From Monosiga brevicollis MX1 (taxonomy: Eukaryota > Opisthokonta > Choanoflagellata > Craspedida > Salpingoecidae): a stretch of DNA of 64,000 bases. Under the pieces are notes generated by a model that was not told where the DNA came from, searched no databases, and was given only the letters and a program-made list of their open reading frames with translations. Position 1 is the stretch's first letter; each line of letters begins with the position of its first letter. The position numbers were made by a program, and so were the translations under genes. The stretch covers positions 370,398-434,397 of the forward strand of contig NW_001865063.1 in assembly GCF_000002865.3 (NCBI RefSeq). The letters run 5' to 3'. Positions 1 through 15,382 of this stretch are shown piece by piece.

Positions 1-173
1 CTGCCTTGAAGCGCATCGGTGTGCTTCACCAAGGAAGGCGCGCGATAGCTCAGGGCCTCTCCATCATCAGCGCTGCACAGCACACAATTGCCACAGTTCC
101 GGCAGTACTGGCCGAGCTGGTCGGTGGCCGTGCCACACTTGGGACAGTGCTTGTGATAAAGGGGTGAGGCCAT
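1..173 (-). CDS. Zinc-ribbon protein, N-terminal part (runs off the left edge)
   Basis: From the ATG at 173 the minus strand reads 57 codons without a stop to the window edge. The peptide begins MASPLYHKHCPKCGTATDQL and continues with a second cluster, YCRNCGNCVLC. CPKCG followed about 10 residues later by CRNCGNC is a zinc-ribbon-type metal site. Such ribbons bind nucleic acid, ubiquitin or proteins, and the specific role cannot be told from this fragment. Only the first exon, or part of it, is visible; the rest lies left of the window. The gene is divergent from the cysteine-rich gene at 863, so the 690 bp between them probably holds both promoters. Confidence 0.6.
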   Translation of the reverse strand, partial: MASPLYHKHCPKCGTATDQLGQYCRNCGNCVLCSADDGEALSYRAPSLVKHTDALQG

Positions 174-862
174 GTTGCTTGACGCTTCCAAAAACCAGCC
201 AAGAAAACCGTGAAACTTGGAGGTGTATGATCTTGCGACAAGATGGAGATGCGGAAAAATGCCGAGCCGAGCGCTCAAGTTGCCCCCATTGATGAACCAT
301 GCAGCGTGATCGTCTCACACCATTAACACATCGACTTTTGATTAACGCTTGTTTGTGCTTGTGAAGTTTTTTTGCTTGTAACGCCAACAAAATGCTTGTA
401 TCCTTATGCGTTACGTATTCAGGATGTGGCTGCCATGCCAAAAATGGCAGGTTGGGACCTAGAGTCATGCGGATGTGTGAGCGTGAATGAGTTCGATTGC
501 AAAAGTTTGGAGAGCATTTATCAACGAAAGCTCATCGTCTCCGCCTCCGCCATCACCATCACCAGCCAGGCGGTTTGTTCGTGTGCTCACTTGCTTGAAA
601 GCTTGTAGCTTGTTGCTCTCTTGCTTGCAACAGTGACATGTACCTCCGACCATTATTTCCGCTTGGGGCACACCTGTCAAAGGCGTCCTTCTTGAGAAAC
701 AGGCGCATTGGGAACAGCGTTGGTGAGCGTGCCCTGATTGTAGTGCTGCTCATTCAAGCGTGCGCCGGACAGCAATACTCTCCCCACGTGAGAGTGTGTC
801 TCGCAAGGATTGGTTCTTCATCATTTCTCTGGCACGTCTAAACGGCTAGAGACTGCGTCATC
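174..862. other. Intergenic region between divergent genes
   Basis: No gene is supported here. The open frames are short, lack domain sense and have no paired splice sites. The region presumably holds the 5' ends and promoters of the two divergent flanking genes. No clear TATA box was recognised. Confidence 0.5.
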
Positions 863-3299
863 ATGGGCCACAGTAGCAGCAAGCCCGGCCCAAGCTACTA
901 CAGACGCAGCGAAGAGATTCTCCGGGCCACCTATCACGAAGAAGCGATTGCCTTTGCCTTCCTGCCTGGTGCTGCCGAGGACATTGAATGCATTCCGGTT
1001 AGTTTTTGAACCATCCTTACTCGCTCGTACAGTCTCGCCACCCTTCTGACGCTACCGTGTGAGCTCAGGAGACAAAGCTAAAACCATGCCCACTCGGGCG
1101 GCATGCCTTTGTGCGATGCCCAAACCTGCGCGCCGAGACATCCGGGACGCACACCACCGGTATGCACAGTCAACCCTTGCTTGCAGATCGCAGAGAATGA
1201 TGATATTCCATGTTTAGCCCAGTTTACCCCGCGATGGCTCACTCGTTTGCATTTGTTTTCCTCCCCTTCGCTCCTTGTGTCGGAAAATATGCTTTTCATT
1301 TGTGTGGCCGCCAGTCCATGAAGTACCTGTGCTCGTGTGTCGCCGCTGTCTGCTGCAATGTACGCTGGGCTCGACACGGGAGGTGTGTGGTCGACCCTGC
1401 GGTTGTCCGCCGACCGCCACACACGACAAGCCCGAAGAGGGTGTGGTCTACTTTTGCTACCTCAAGGCCGGCCATCATGCCCAGTGCGCTTGTGTGCTGT
1501 GTGGACATGGTCGGACGGGTACCTACAGAGTCACGTTTGATCAAGCCACGCAGCAAGATTTTCCCCGGCTAGCCCAACAGCTTGCAGACCGCTTTGAAAG
1601 TGCAGATTGGGTGCCTGCACCCCTTGCTCCGCGCCACGGATCTGACCTCGATGAGCTCCTGCGTCAAAGAGAGGAAATGAATTGCGCTTTGAAAGAAACC
1701 GCTGCTCAGCAGCAAGAGATGGAACATACATTTGCTGCACAAGATGGACGTGCTCCTTCACGAAATCAGCAAGCCTTGCTGTGTGCCCGATCCCAATCTG
1801 TTGCAATCCCGTTTGATACATGTGTACCACAAGCCTTGGCCTACCACTCTGATCATCAAAATGAACGTGCTGTTTACATCAAGCAGCACCTGCAGCAGAA
1901 GTATGAAAAGAGAATTCTTTCAGAGGCCGGCTCGGATGGTTACACGTCCTATACGCGCCGCACAGTCGAGGAGAAGACCGATGGGCACATTCAGGCCGCA
2001 GCGGGCTCGATAATGGCGCATGTGGATCAGGATTCAGGCCAGCTGCAAATCAACGGCAACGCACCCGCCGCTCTTCTAGGAACACCCCAAGAAAAGGGCG
2101 ATGCCGACCCAACACCAGACCCAACGTCAGACCCATCGTCAGAGGATACTGTCAAAGTGATTCCTGCAGCCGATCTTTCTAGCCGGCTTCACGCATGCGA
2201 AGCCGGGCAGCACAATGGGAAGATCGTGCCCCAGGCTGTCTGCTTCAAGATTTCGGGCAAATACATGGACTCGAACGGGAAAACGCATAACGCCGAGGTT
2301 ACCGTCTGGGACTCTCTGATTGTCTGTCAAGACTGTAAACTGGCCACCACCCTGCTCGTGTCTCAAGAAGAGAGCTTGCGGGAGGTTGTGCCCGCGGAGC
2401 TATTGCAACATGATTGTGTCATCAACCTTAAAAGCATCTTGACAAACGCACCTAACATGGCTGCTGATGGAGCTTTGCGATCAAGCCCTGGTGCAAACCA
2501 TGCCATGGAGGCACGTGGTTTGGCCCTGCCAAACCGACCAGGCGCCATGACAACGCATTCACAAGCAGCCTCCCATGTGACCATGCGTCAATTTCAAGAG
2601 TTGGATGTCCCCGGCCTCGGTCGCTTGGTGCCCCACAACGTCATTTCTGTAGACGAGATGCAGCGCCTCAAGTGTCTCTGCCACGAGGGCTTGCACAATT
2701 TTTTGCACGTAGGTTGTCGTGTGTTTCGGGTGTTGGTTGCACGGGGGCGACCACTCATGTCAACCGTCGTTGTAGGCCACCCCGATTCTGCTGTTGACCG
2801 TGCAAGCCAAAGTGACAAGCACGAATACACACATGCAATTTCAGTCCGAGTCGCGCAAGGTCAAGCGTCGCCTCTTTGTGAAAAAGGTGACCATCACGCG
2901 ACACAAGGAGGAGCTTCGTCGCCAGTGCCATGAGATTTTGCTCGTGGAGAATCGAGTGGTCGTGTATTCGATGTCATGCCTCTTTTGCCAGAAATCTCGT
3001 GAGTCCATGTCTGCGCTGCCAGCTCTGCGCACCGTTCGGCCGGGTCAGAGGGAAATAAGTCACCGCAGCACCCGCTACCTGGCCCGTTGTGGTTCCTGCG
3101 CCCCTTTCCTCATGCTCTTCCTCATGCTTTTGCCACAGAACCCATGCCTAGCTGGTTGATGCAGACGTTGGAGACCATGACTTTTGACCACGAAGGCCGG
3201 AGCGACGAATTTGAAATTGAGGATATTGGTGATCTCGGCGCATTGGACACGTATCTCTATCAGCGATATCGCGAGCCCGTGCAAGCGCGCTTTGCCTAA
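863..3299 (+). CDS. Cysteine-rich protein of unknown function, possible N-myristoylation
   Basis: Five exons (863..997, 1069..1159, 1315..2708, 2845..2998, 3139..3299) join in phase with GT-AG borders and end at TAA 3297-3299. The N terminus MGHSSSK fits the N-myristoylation pattern MGxxxS, so membrane attachment is possible. Exon 3 opens with a dense Cys block (CRRCLLQC, VCGRPCGC, FCYLK...CACVLCGHG) that looks metal-binding. Low-complexity Asp/Pro/Ser sequence follows, then a long unrecognised region containing a C-x2-C pair (VCQDC). The last two exons hold a basic stretch (SRKVKRRLFVKK), another CLFC pair and an acidic tail. I do not recognise the family. The exon structure is well supported by phase, but the function is unknown. 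Confidence 0.7.
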
Positions 3300-4127
3300 G
3301 AAGACTCATGGCCTGCCAGCAGGGGCAGCTCCTGAAGAATGGCCGCACTATTGGATTCAGGCCTCGTAGCCTAAAGCAAGCGCAACATAGGGGAACCCCA
3401 TCGCAGCAATTGACTCTTTGCTTACCAAACCGACCCACTCACTACCCAGCACAAACATGATTCCCACCACTAGCCGTAGCCTCATCCACCCTGCATCTAC
3501 GCGGTCACTGACCATGAAGTGCCGCTGACACTGCCATAACGCTACCGGTTCTCTCTGTCTCGACATCACACTCCTCTTGTCCGCTAACTTTTGCAATTCC
3601 TTTTTGATCTCTCTCTCTCTCGATTTTTCTCTCTCAATTTCTCTCATTCTCTTTCCTCTCTCTCTTCTTCAGACCTAATCTCTCTCTCGCAAACTCTCTC
3701 ATCTCTCTCTCTCTCTCTCTCACTTCTCTCTCTCTCATGTGTGTGTGTATGTGTGTGTTGTTCCGAAATCGAATGTGCATTTTGGTGGTCGACGGCGACC
3801 ACTTGACCCGACGCGCATCAGCCTGTACGCAGGGTAGAAGTGCCTGTACCATTGCGATTCAATTATTCTGGGCCCGAGTAGCCCTCGGTTCTGCCGCCTG
3901 TGGCACCAGTCGACATCGAGTGCCAGGTATGTTCCGGTTGCCGGCTTGCTTTTGTGCAACAGCGCGCGCGTGTGTGCGCGTTTGGCATGTTTGGTCTCGA
4001 GGCTTGTGAAGTCACCGAGGCCAGCTGCCTGCTACTTCCGGCTCCCAGCTCAGATGCGCTTTGGTTATGTGCTTGGTTGTATCGCAGGGTTGCTTTGATC
4101 CGTCATCCTTGCCAGGTTCTCGCCATC
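3300..4127. repeat. Intergenic region with (CT)n tract at about 3604-3738 and a short (TG)n
   Basis: A pyrimidine-rich CT dinucleotide tract covers roughly 3604-3738 and is followed directly by a short TG run (about 3739-3758). Open frames across it are repeat artefacts. The rest (3759-4127) is the likely promoter and 5' UTR of the downstream signal-peptide protein. Confidence 0.7.
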
Positions 4128-7804
<3,677 letters not shown>

Positions 7805-8147
7805 GTCGTTGCAGCGTGATCGTGCCAGACGTTGATCCATAAGAACTTGTAATAATATATGGCTGATTTTCTGCTAATTTTCTGGCCTTTTTCCATCATT
7901 TTTTTTTTTTTTTTTTCCCTTCTTCTTCTTCTTCTTCTTCTTCTCCCTTGAGGTCTGCAGGCCCTTTTTCCGTACCTGTGCGCGTCGTGCTCGTGTGGTT
8001 GGGCTATGAGAGCCGGCATGCTCGTTCAGATGACCGGTGTTTGATCCAATTGGCCCGTAAAGTCAAATCGACATTCAATTTCGAATTCAAAGTGAGATCA
8101 GAGAGAGAGTAAGAGAGAGAGAGCAGAAAAAGAAGATCAAGTTGATA

Positions 8148-8185
<38 letters not shown>

Positions 8186-8223
8186 ATTTTTAAAAGACTC
8201 GGGGACACTGGCTGAGCGCGGAG
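7805..8223. repeat. Intergenic region with T run, (TTC)8 and (GT)n
   Basis: A T run at about 7899-7916 is followed by (TTC)n at 7921-7943. A GA-rich stretch lies near 8100-8125 and a (GT)17 tract at about 8150-8184. No coding sequence is supported. The first part is probably the 3' UTR and termination region of the polycystin-like gene, the last part the promoter of the dehydrogenase. Confidence 0.7.
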
Positions 8224-9791
8224 ATGGCGCCGTTTGTGACGTTTACGGAGGAGGATGTACCCGATCTGGCCGGTCGCGTGGCCGTGGTGAGGCGGGCAGC
8301 GTGGTCGGATTAGCGGGCAGCGTGGTGGGTAGAGAGGAGATCTCACGGCGATGGTGAGTGTGCGCGTAGGTGACGGGCGGCAATTCGGGCCTGGGCTTGG
8401 AGAACTGTCGCGTTCTCGCCGATCACAATGCCACCGTGTACATGCTCTCGCGCTCGATTGAGCGAGCCGAGCAAGCACGCGCAACCCTGGCTCGGGCCAT
8501 TGGCGAGAAAGCACAGCGCAACGTGGGTGCTAGGTCTCGGCTCCACTTCGACACCTCTGCTTGTCAGTGTATGCATGCTTCACCCCACCCCCGCTCAAGG
8601 CGCTCCTGCTCGCCGCTGCTGTAGATCAAGATCGTTCGGCTGGACTTGGCCGATCTCGAGTCTGTGGCAGCCTGCGCACAGCAACTGACACAGGAGCAGG
8701 AACACATCGACATTCTCATCAACAACGTAAGGTTGTCGCGATCCCGGCGCACTCGTGGCTTGACCTGGCTCTTGCTCACCAAAATCACAAGCAGGCTGGT
8801 GTTATGATGCTGCCCTTCGGCCAGACCAAGCAAGGATTCGAGCAACAAATCGGCATCAACCACCTGGGGCACTTTGTGCTAACAGCCAAGCTTCTACCCT
8901 TGCTCCGCGCGAGCCGTGAAGCACGCATTGTGCAGGTTGACTGCTCTTCCACCCCCACCTTCCCCCACGCACGATTGCCGTCAAGCTAGCTCCCAGATCA
9001 AACGAATCGAAACTCTCATATACACCCTGCTGTGGTGCCGCCCTTGCAGGTATCGTCCGTGTACCACTGGCTCGCGGCCAAGGGAATACAACTTGATCAC
9101 CTTGAAGGCGACGCCGCTTCATACAATCCTGACTTGGCCTACGGGTACGGAAGTTTCTCTCGAGGCCAGGACTGGTTCGGGTTCATGTTGCTCGCCGGCT
9201 GACTCTGGATTGCTTTTGTGCTTTGCTCTTGGTCAGGCAAAGCAAACTTGCCAACCTATTGTTTGTGCAGGAACTGCAGCGCCGATTGAATGCGGCGGGC
9301 ATTAACAACGTTACGGCATATGGCGCGCACCCCGGCTACTCCGCCACCAGCCTCCAGGGCAAGGCTGCCAGCTGGCGCGGTTATGTCTTTGGGGCTGCCA
9401 ATTATGTGAGTCGCACAGAGCCAAGGCGACGTGAAGATTGGAATACTGCCAAAATATCTGGCTCGGGGCAAAGAACAGCTCTATGGGTTTGCTCACTGAA
9501 CCTCTTTTTTACTCTCCCTGTGCTGCGTCGCTCCCTGCCGCGCTACGGATCAACTAGGTGTTTGCACAGCCTGCGGCCCGAGGAGCGCTGCCGCAGTTAT
9601 ATGCGGCTGTGGCACCAGAGGCCCAACCTGCACGGTACTATGGGCCCAATCTCATGTTTGGAGCCTGGGGCTGGCCTACCGAGGCCGCAATGGCCGGTGC
9701 AGCCACGGACCCGGAAGCCGCCTCTCGCCTTTGGGAGGTCTCCGTGCGCCTGACTGGCGAAAACTTTGCTTCTCTCGAAAACAGCCGCTGA
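8224..9791 (+). CDS. Short-chain dehydrogenase/reductase (retinol-dehydrogenase/WWOX-like)
   Basis: Seven exons (8224..8286, 8370..8522, 8625..8726, 8795..8935, 9050..9144, 9237..9405, 9558..9791) join in phase to give 318 residues. The classical SDR landmarks are all present: dinucleotide motif TGGNSGLG (residues 23-30), an NNAG motif (105-108) split exactly across the exon 3/4 junction, the catalytic Ser in VSSV (155/156), and YGQSK, i.e. Y184xxxK188. The HPGYSATSL stretch after the active site matches the RDH11-14/oxidoreductase branch. These NAD(P)(H)-dependent enzymes interconvert alcohols and carbonyls on lipids or retinoids. The substrate cannot be read from the sequence. There is no evident N-terminal TM anchor. 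Confidence 0.9.
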
Positions 9792-9975
9792 TCGCTTGGA
9801 TTGGTTTGATAACATACGACGGCGCGTCATTAGCCGGCGCTCTGCTTGGACGCGGCCACCCTGCGTGGGTAGACACGTGCCGCAAAGTCGTTCTACTCGT
9901 GCGTGTACACAAGATTCAAGTTCTAATTGATGTGTCTATGATGACAAGTCTCGGACAAGTCTTTAATACAATACT

Positions 9976-12900
9976 CTAAAGGTGGCCGGTGGTGCGGCCT
10001 GCTGCCCGAAGCGTGGCATGTGCATGCGCTTGTGTTCGCATGCGCCGCCCCACCAGGTATTGGGAATATTCCTCAAAAGTTGCCTGTCGACCTTGAGCCT
10101 CTGTCTGCCGCCTGCAGTGAGTTTGCGTGATCCAACAGTGAGAATGGCTCATTCGTTTGCTCAGTGTTTGCGACCCGACGACGAGAACATCCAAACATTA
10201 CCGGTTTTGGGCTATCGATGCACGATAGGTCGTGGTCAAGTGGGCGCTGGCGCGGGTCAATGCCTCACTACGCCAAAGCGGTCGTTTACACCACACAGTC
10301 ACTGAGCATCGCGGAGCAGAATGCATCATCAAACCGAGCCGCGAGGGTAGGCTTACCGCTCCGTGGCAGCGTGGTGTTGTTTTTGGGCACGCAGGCGCTG
10401 CACGCGGGCTTGGTGCTCTTGTTGCGCTTGCTGTCGCTGACGGGCCTCGGCTCGTTGCGTCGCCCGAGCCCGTTCACTTTACGTAGTCAGGTCAGCGCGG
10501 GACCAATGAGTGTGAGGGCAGTGCATTGGGCTGGGTGGCGCCCTGCGAGGCTCAAGGCTCACCTAATGCGCATGGCTTCTTGCTTTTGAGCTTGTTGTTG
10601 TTGAGCATGTGCCTCTTGCACTGCCGCTTGTTCGCGCCTTGGCCGCCACAAAGATCTCAATAAGTTGGATGCGTCAAGTGTGCGCAGAAAGCGAGGGCCG
10701 GCTGCTCACCGTGCTTCTTGCTGACGCCGCATGGATGATTCTATGATGCTGTAGTGCTGACGCGCGGCACGCTGCTGATGCAATTCGATTAACCGTTGCT
10801 GGTGCTGCCTCTGACGGCGCAGCGTCAAGCCGTCATCTGCCTTTTCCATGGAGCGTACTTGAGGGGGACGATTGCGTACAGGTGTGCCATGCTCTTGCCA
10901 ACGCGCCTGGTGGGCAATCTGGCGACAGGGGCAAGGGGTCAAGATTTGTGCGCAAAGGCAGCTCCAAGCGGACATCATGTGCAGGAGATGGGGACGTACA
11001 CGTTGGTTCTCAAGCCGTTGGGCGGCCGGGCTGAGCACCAAAGTGTTCCGACTGGAGGAGTGGGCACTGCTCTCCTCCATAGCAGCGAGAGACCTCTGTC
11101 CAAGGTTGATGGTGCTCTGACTCTCCTGTGTTGACCGCAACCCACCGAGCGAATGACTGTTCGCAAAGGGAGAAACACATGGATGAGGTATGTCGCTAGC
11201 CAAGAGGCACGACGGTCAGCACAGGAGGGGCCTGATCTGCAGAAAGAAAACAAAAAAACAAAACAAAAAACACACGCACACACACAGATGAACGGGTAAT
11301 TGCGCTTTGATCATACCTGCGCGATACATCCAGGCGAGTTCGATGGCGAAGCGGTTGAGAACGCGTCAGCGAGCGCGTCAAGCGAGGTTCGGGGTCAGAA
11401 GAGCTCAGTGGTGATGGCACGGGCACATTCTCGGAGGCGTCAGTGCGCGTAGCGGATGGGAGTGGGGTTGCATTGATGGCGGGGGTCGTCGGCGTGCTTG
11501 TCAGCCTCAAAGGGGTAGAGGGTGTCCGCTGTTGCGGCGAAGGTGAAGTGGTGGGAGCCTGAGCACCAAACGAGGTGGCTACATTTTGAATTGTGGTGAG
11601 GGCTGATCAGTTCTCGGTGGCTGAGAGCAAGTGGTGGTAGCTGTGGCTGCTGAAGCGTTTGGGGAAAGAAGATCACACACCTGGATAGCGGGCCATGTGT
11701 TGGACTGCTAGACAAAATTCCGGAAAGGTGAGTGTGGCCATGTGCTCAGTTGAGGCGTGGTCGATGACCCCCGTCCAAAATTCGATGCGGGGCTGACTGG
11801 CACGGGCGGGGTCAGCTTGGCGATGAAGCACAACACCGGGGAGAAACACGGGTGCTGCGTCAGAGTTGGCCAGGGCCGAAGGCACGGCCAACACGTAGTC
11901 GGCATCTAAAAGCGTGGGCACACAGACAAAAACGTGATATCAGTCCATTGGTGATAGCCGTTGTGGTCATGAGAAAACGCATGGTGCAAGTGAGAAGTCC
12001 AGACAGAGGTGAAGAGAGAGAGAGAGGGTGTGTGTGTGTGTGCGTGTGTGTGTATGTGTGGACAGCATGGAGCGTTAGGATGGACAGCATCGAGGCGGGC
12101 AGGGCCATGATCCAACCTATTGCATTGTCTGGGCTGGTGTGGACCGGTTCATGTGCAATGACTGCAGTCAGATCAAAGTATAGTTCAGGTCCACCAGTGG
12201 GCAGGCGAACCAAAAGCGCAGGCTGGTCGGTTCCAGTTGGCGCCTCAATGCCACGAACGACGGCGGGAAGAAAGCCTGTGGCGACGGGCACGAAAACGGA
12301 CTCGCCCACGATGGTGTCCAAGCTGTCTACAGCGAGAGGCGTGGTGCCGCTGCGTGGGGAGGAGGGCTTGATGCGGAGTGAGGGTGCAGAAAGGGTGGTA
12401 GCTACATCAATGGCGCTGTCTGCACCATCAGCTAGGTCCGGCGGGGCGTGGGTGCCGGCGTCAGCAGTAGGTATGGCCTCGTTAGAAGGGGCGGGCACGG
12501 TGTCTGCCGGCAGGGCGTCGTCTGCGGGCCCGTCGAGCAGCTGTTCATCTGTCCCTACGGCGCTGTCAGCTGGTGGCGGCATGTCGAACGTGTCTGCTGC
12601 TGTCATCGACGGAGGAGCAAGGTGCACTGGTGCAGAGCTGGAGGCCTGCTCATGCATATCGTGGAGAACACGATCGAGCTGGGTGAGCTGGTGGTCAGGG
12701 TAAAGGCGGGGGCTGAGCTGCTCTGCTTGTTGCAAAAGGCTGGGGGACATGCGGATGCAGGTGCCATTGGTGGCGGCTGGAAGCAGGACTGCAGGCGGGG
12801 CTATGGTAGCACTGGGTCCGATGCAAACGAGATCGAGGCGAAGGCCGCGTTTAGCATGGGCCTCAGCCAGCAGCTGCTGGCAGCGAGCGAGAGGGTCATC

Positions 12901-14090
12901 GGTGCCGTTGGCCTGGCCAAATTGAGCCTCGGTCAAGAACATAATGTGCTGTAGATCTTCTACTTGCAATGTGTCGGCCAAGCCTGGCTCCAGATGGTCC
13001 GTAGCAGGAGCGTTGGAGGTGGAACAGTCCTGCACCCAGTTTCGCAGTTCCTGCATCTGGGTGTGGGGGTTGGGCGGAGGAGTGGGGTGAACGGGATCGA
13101 GTCAAAATCAGCAGGACGGGACCAGACATTCTGCGCAAAATTTGAACAAAGGCCTGGTTGGGCTGAGCCACGAACCGCATTGGCGGGCGAGTCTTGAAGG
13201 GGAACAGGGGTGGGCGTAGCCCACGTGAGATTGGGCGCCAGTTTCCCGAGCCAGAGCCTTGTGGATAGGGGCCAGCAATGACGCAGAAGTGAAGGGGGGT
13301 TAGAGCCACGATGTACACGGGTGAGATGGCGTGTGACGATTGGGTTTGACCACTTGTGCGGCCTTGTCATACCGAGTGTCGGAAGTGTGGCACTGGGTAT
13401 GAACGGAGAGCCACAGGAGTAGTTCTTGCGTGACCAGGGCAAAGTCGGCTGCGCTTCCTGACGTCACGCAGTCGAGGATGATGGCCGTCTATGAAGCCAC
13501 CCGATGAGGCTTGTCAAGCAAGTCAAGACCAGATATCACCTTCAAGTGGAGCAGGGTACCGTGCTTACGGTGGTGCCGGGGCGTGGGGGAGGCAGGAGGG
13601 GGATGCGCTGGCCGTGGAGATGGGAGCTCCACGACTTGTGGCGTTCCAGGCGTCGGAGGAGGCGAGCGGCGTGCTGTTGGGTTGGTTCGCCATGCTCGGC
13701 CTCGTCTGCCTCGTCTGGCGTCGGTGATGGGGCAGCGACGGCGGAGAGCAGAGCAAGGTTGAAGTTGTCGAGGAGGATTTGCGCCTCCTCCATGACGGTG
13801 ATTTCGGACGAAGCCGGGGGAGCGGTGCTATCGGGGCTGGCGATGTCGTTCTGGTATTCTGGCGGTAGCTCCACAGCGCCCTGCCTTTGTAGCGAGGGCG
13901 AGGGACGTGGCAACTGCGCCATGTCCGCAGGCGTTCTCAATCTTCTTCCCGTCTCGTGTGAGCAGCAGCGGTGCGGCATCAAATGTGAGCCGAAAACGAC
14001 GCCCAGCTCTTGGTGCGTCCGAATGAGGCGGTTCCTATGCGCCGTGCATCCTGGCTTCCACAGCACGTGTTTCGACAGCATCCACACCAC
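9976..14090 (-). CDS. VWA-domain plus DUF4537-like protein with coiled-coil tail (VWA3B-like)
   Basis: Minus-strand exons 13569..14090, 13373..13488, an uncertain piece within 13093..13257, then 12117..13056, 11681..11905, 11317..11578, 10710..11195, 10563..10655, 10357..10476 and 9976..10111. The last seven are phase-perfect from the Met at 13056 (753 codons). AIILDCVTSGSAADF resembles strand 1 of a VWA domain with an incomplete MIDAS (D-x-S-x-S). QELRNWVQDC and HIMFLTEAQF match the later VWA helix and strand. A beta-rich segment (VGESVFVPVATGFLPAVV ... PELYFDLTAVI) looks like DUF4537. The C terminus is Gln/Arg/Glu-rich coiled coil. This combination is known from VWA3-type proteins, which are linked to cilia; that link is family knowledge. 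A 5' exon beyond 14090 is possible, and the 13093-13372 junctions are unresolved. Confidence 0.65.
12011..12060. repeat. (GA)n/(GT)n intronic repeat
   Basis: A short GA run grades into an imperfect GT run inside the intron between the 12117..13056 and 11681..11905 exons of the VWA gene. Confidence 0.8.
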
Positions 14091-14259
14091 GATCCGACTG
14101 GGAACGCAAGAATCAGACGAGCAGATGGATGGACTGTGGGGGCGGCCCCCGCACGGTCAAGGGGTCATGCAGAAGAGAGATCGAGAGAGAGAGATCGAGA
14201 GAGAGAGAGCGAGAGAGAGAGAGAGAGAGAGGGATTCGGCGCCAAATTCTTGAAAATTT

Positions 14260-14309
<50 letters not shown>

Positions 14310-15382
14310 TGTGTGTGTGAGTGTGTGTGCGTGTGTGTGTTTATTGGTGCCGCACTCTCTTGTGTTGCGAAGTGAGACAAATTATCTGACAATTCATCCA
14401 AGCTTGTTGATCTGTTGATACAGCTGCAACTACCTGATTGTCAGACTATGCTGTTGTAGTATAAAAGAGTCGAAAAACCGCAACATCTGTACGATTTGCG
14501 ACAATAACTCGGGTATTGTCTCTTGGCGTTGTAAAAACCACTTCTGAACACATGTTGTCAACACTCTATGTAGGAAAGAATGACGTTTCTCACTGCGTTC
14601 GTGGATTCATTCTTGCTGGACAAATGCGCACACCGCTGCGTATCTCTGCTTTTACGTCACACACCCATGAGTCCCTCTGAGATCACTTCTATCCCTTCTG
14701 CTCTCTCTGAAACCTTACCTCTTCCTCATTATCGCCACAGGCCATCTGATCACATCTCTTCAACAACCATTGATCTGATCCACCTCTCTTCTCAACTTGC
14801 CGCCAGCTCAACGTCCCTCTGTGTGCGCAAAGGCCATCGAGCTAGCTCAACTGCACCTCGACGTCGTCGTCCTCTGGCTTCTCCTCCTCTGCCTCCTCCT
14901 CTGCCGCCGCCGCCTCCTCCTCTTCCTCCTCTTGCCTAACTCAGTCTACCTTTGAAGCCCCCTGCGCCTCCGCGTCTTCTGCTTCCTCTCCCCTCTCTTC
15001 TTCCGCTCTCCTTGGCTGTACCAAGGCATCTAGCAGCTGTCGGTGGCATCGCGGCCCCGCAATGCCAGCTTGGATCGAGATCAGATCAGCTCGCCCGTCT
15101 TCTCCATCGACCAACAGCTGGCCGTCACCTCCGCAGCTTTAGCTCCAAGATTCTTTGGCTGACCGCTGCATCGGGCAAATTCATCCAAGTCTTGCTCAGG
15201 CCCCCTCCGTCTCTTGGCGCGCATGTTTGAGGGCCCCCTGCTCACCCGGGTTGAGCCCCCCACCCCCCCCGACCTTGCGGATCCAAATCATCCATCTGGT
15301 GTTTTTGGCCGCGCCCCAGGAGTGCAAGCGCTCTTTCTCTTCTCCCGCGGGTGTCCGCGCGCCCATCACCCACACCGGCATC
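14091..15382. repeat. Intergenic region between divergent genes, with (GA)n and (GT)n
   Basis: A GA-rich tract lies at about 14173-14232 and a GT-rich tract at about 14261-14341. The rest (14400-15382) is C/T-rich and fits the promoter and 5' UTR of the 7TM receptor. The 119-codon frame at 14580 ends in poly-Pro low complexity and has no homology sense, so it is not called. The receptor frame stays open upstream of its Met to about 15155, so a longer N terminus cannot be excluded. Confidence 0.6.

Noticed and set aside
14580-14939. 119-codon plus-strand frame ending in poly-Pro
   Set aside because: Pyrimidine-rich upstream DNA of the receptor gene; low complexity and no splice partner. Treated as 5' UTR/promoter.
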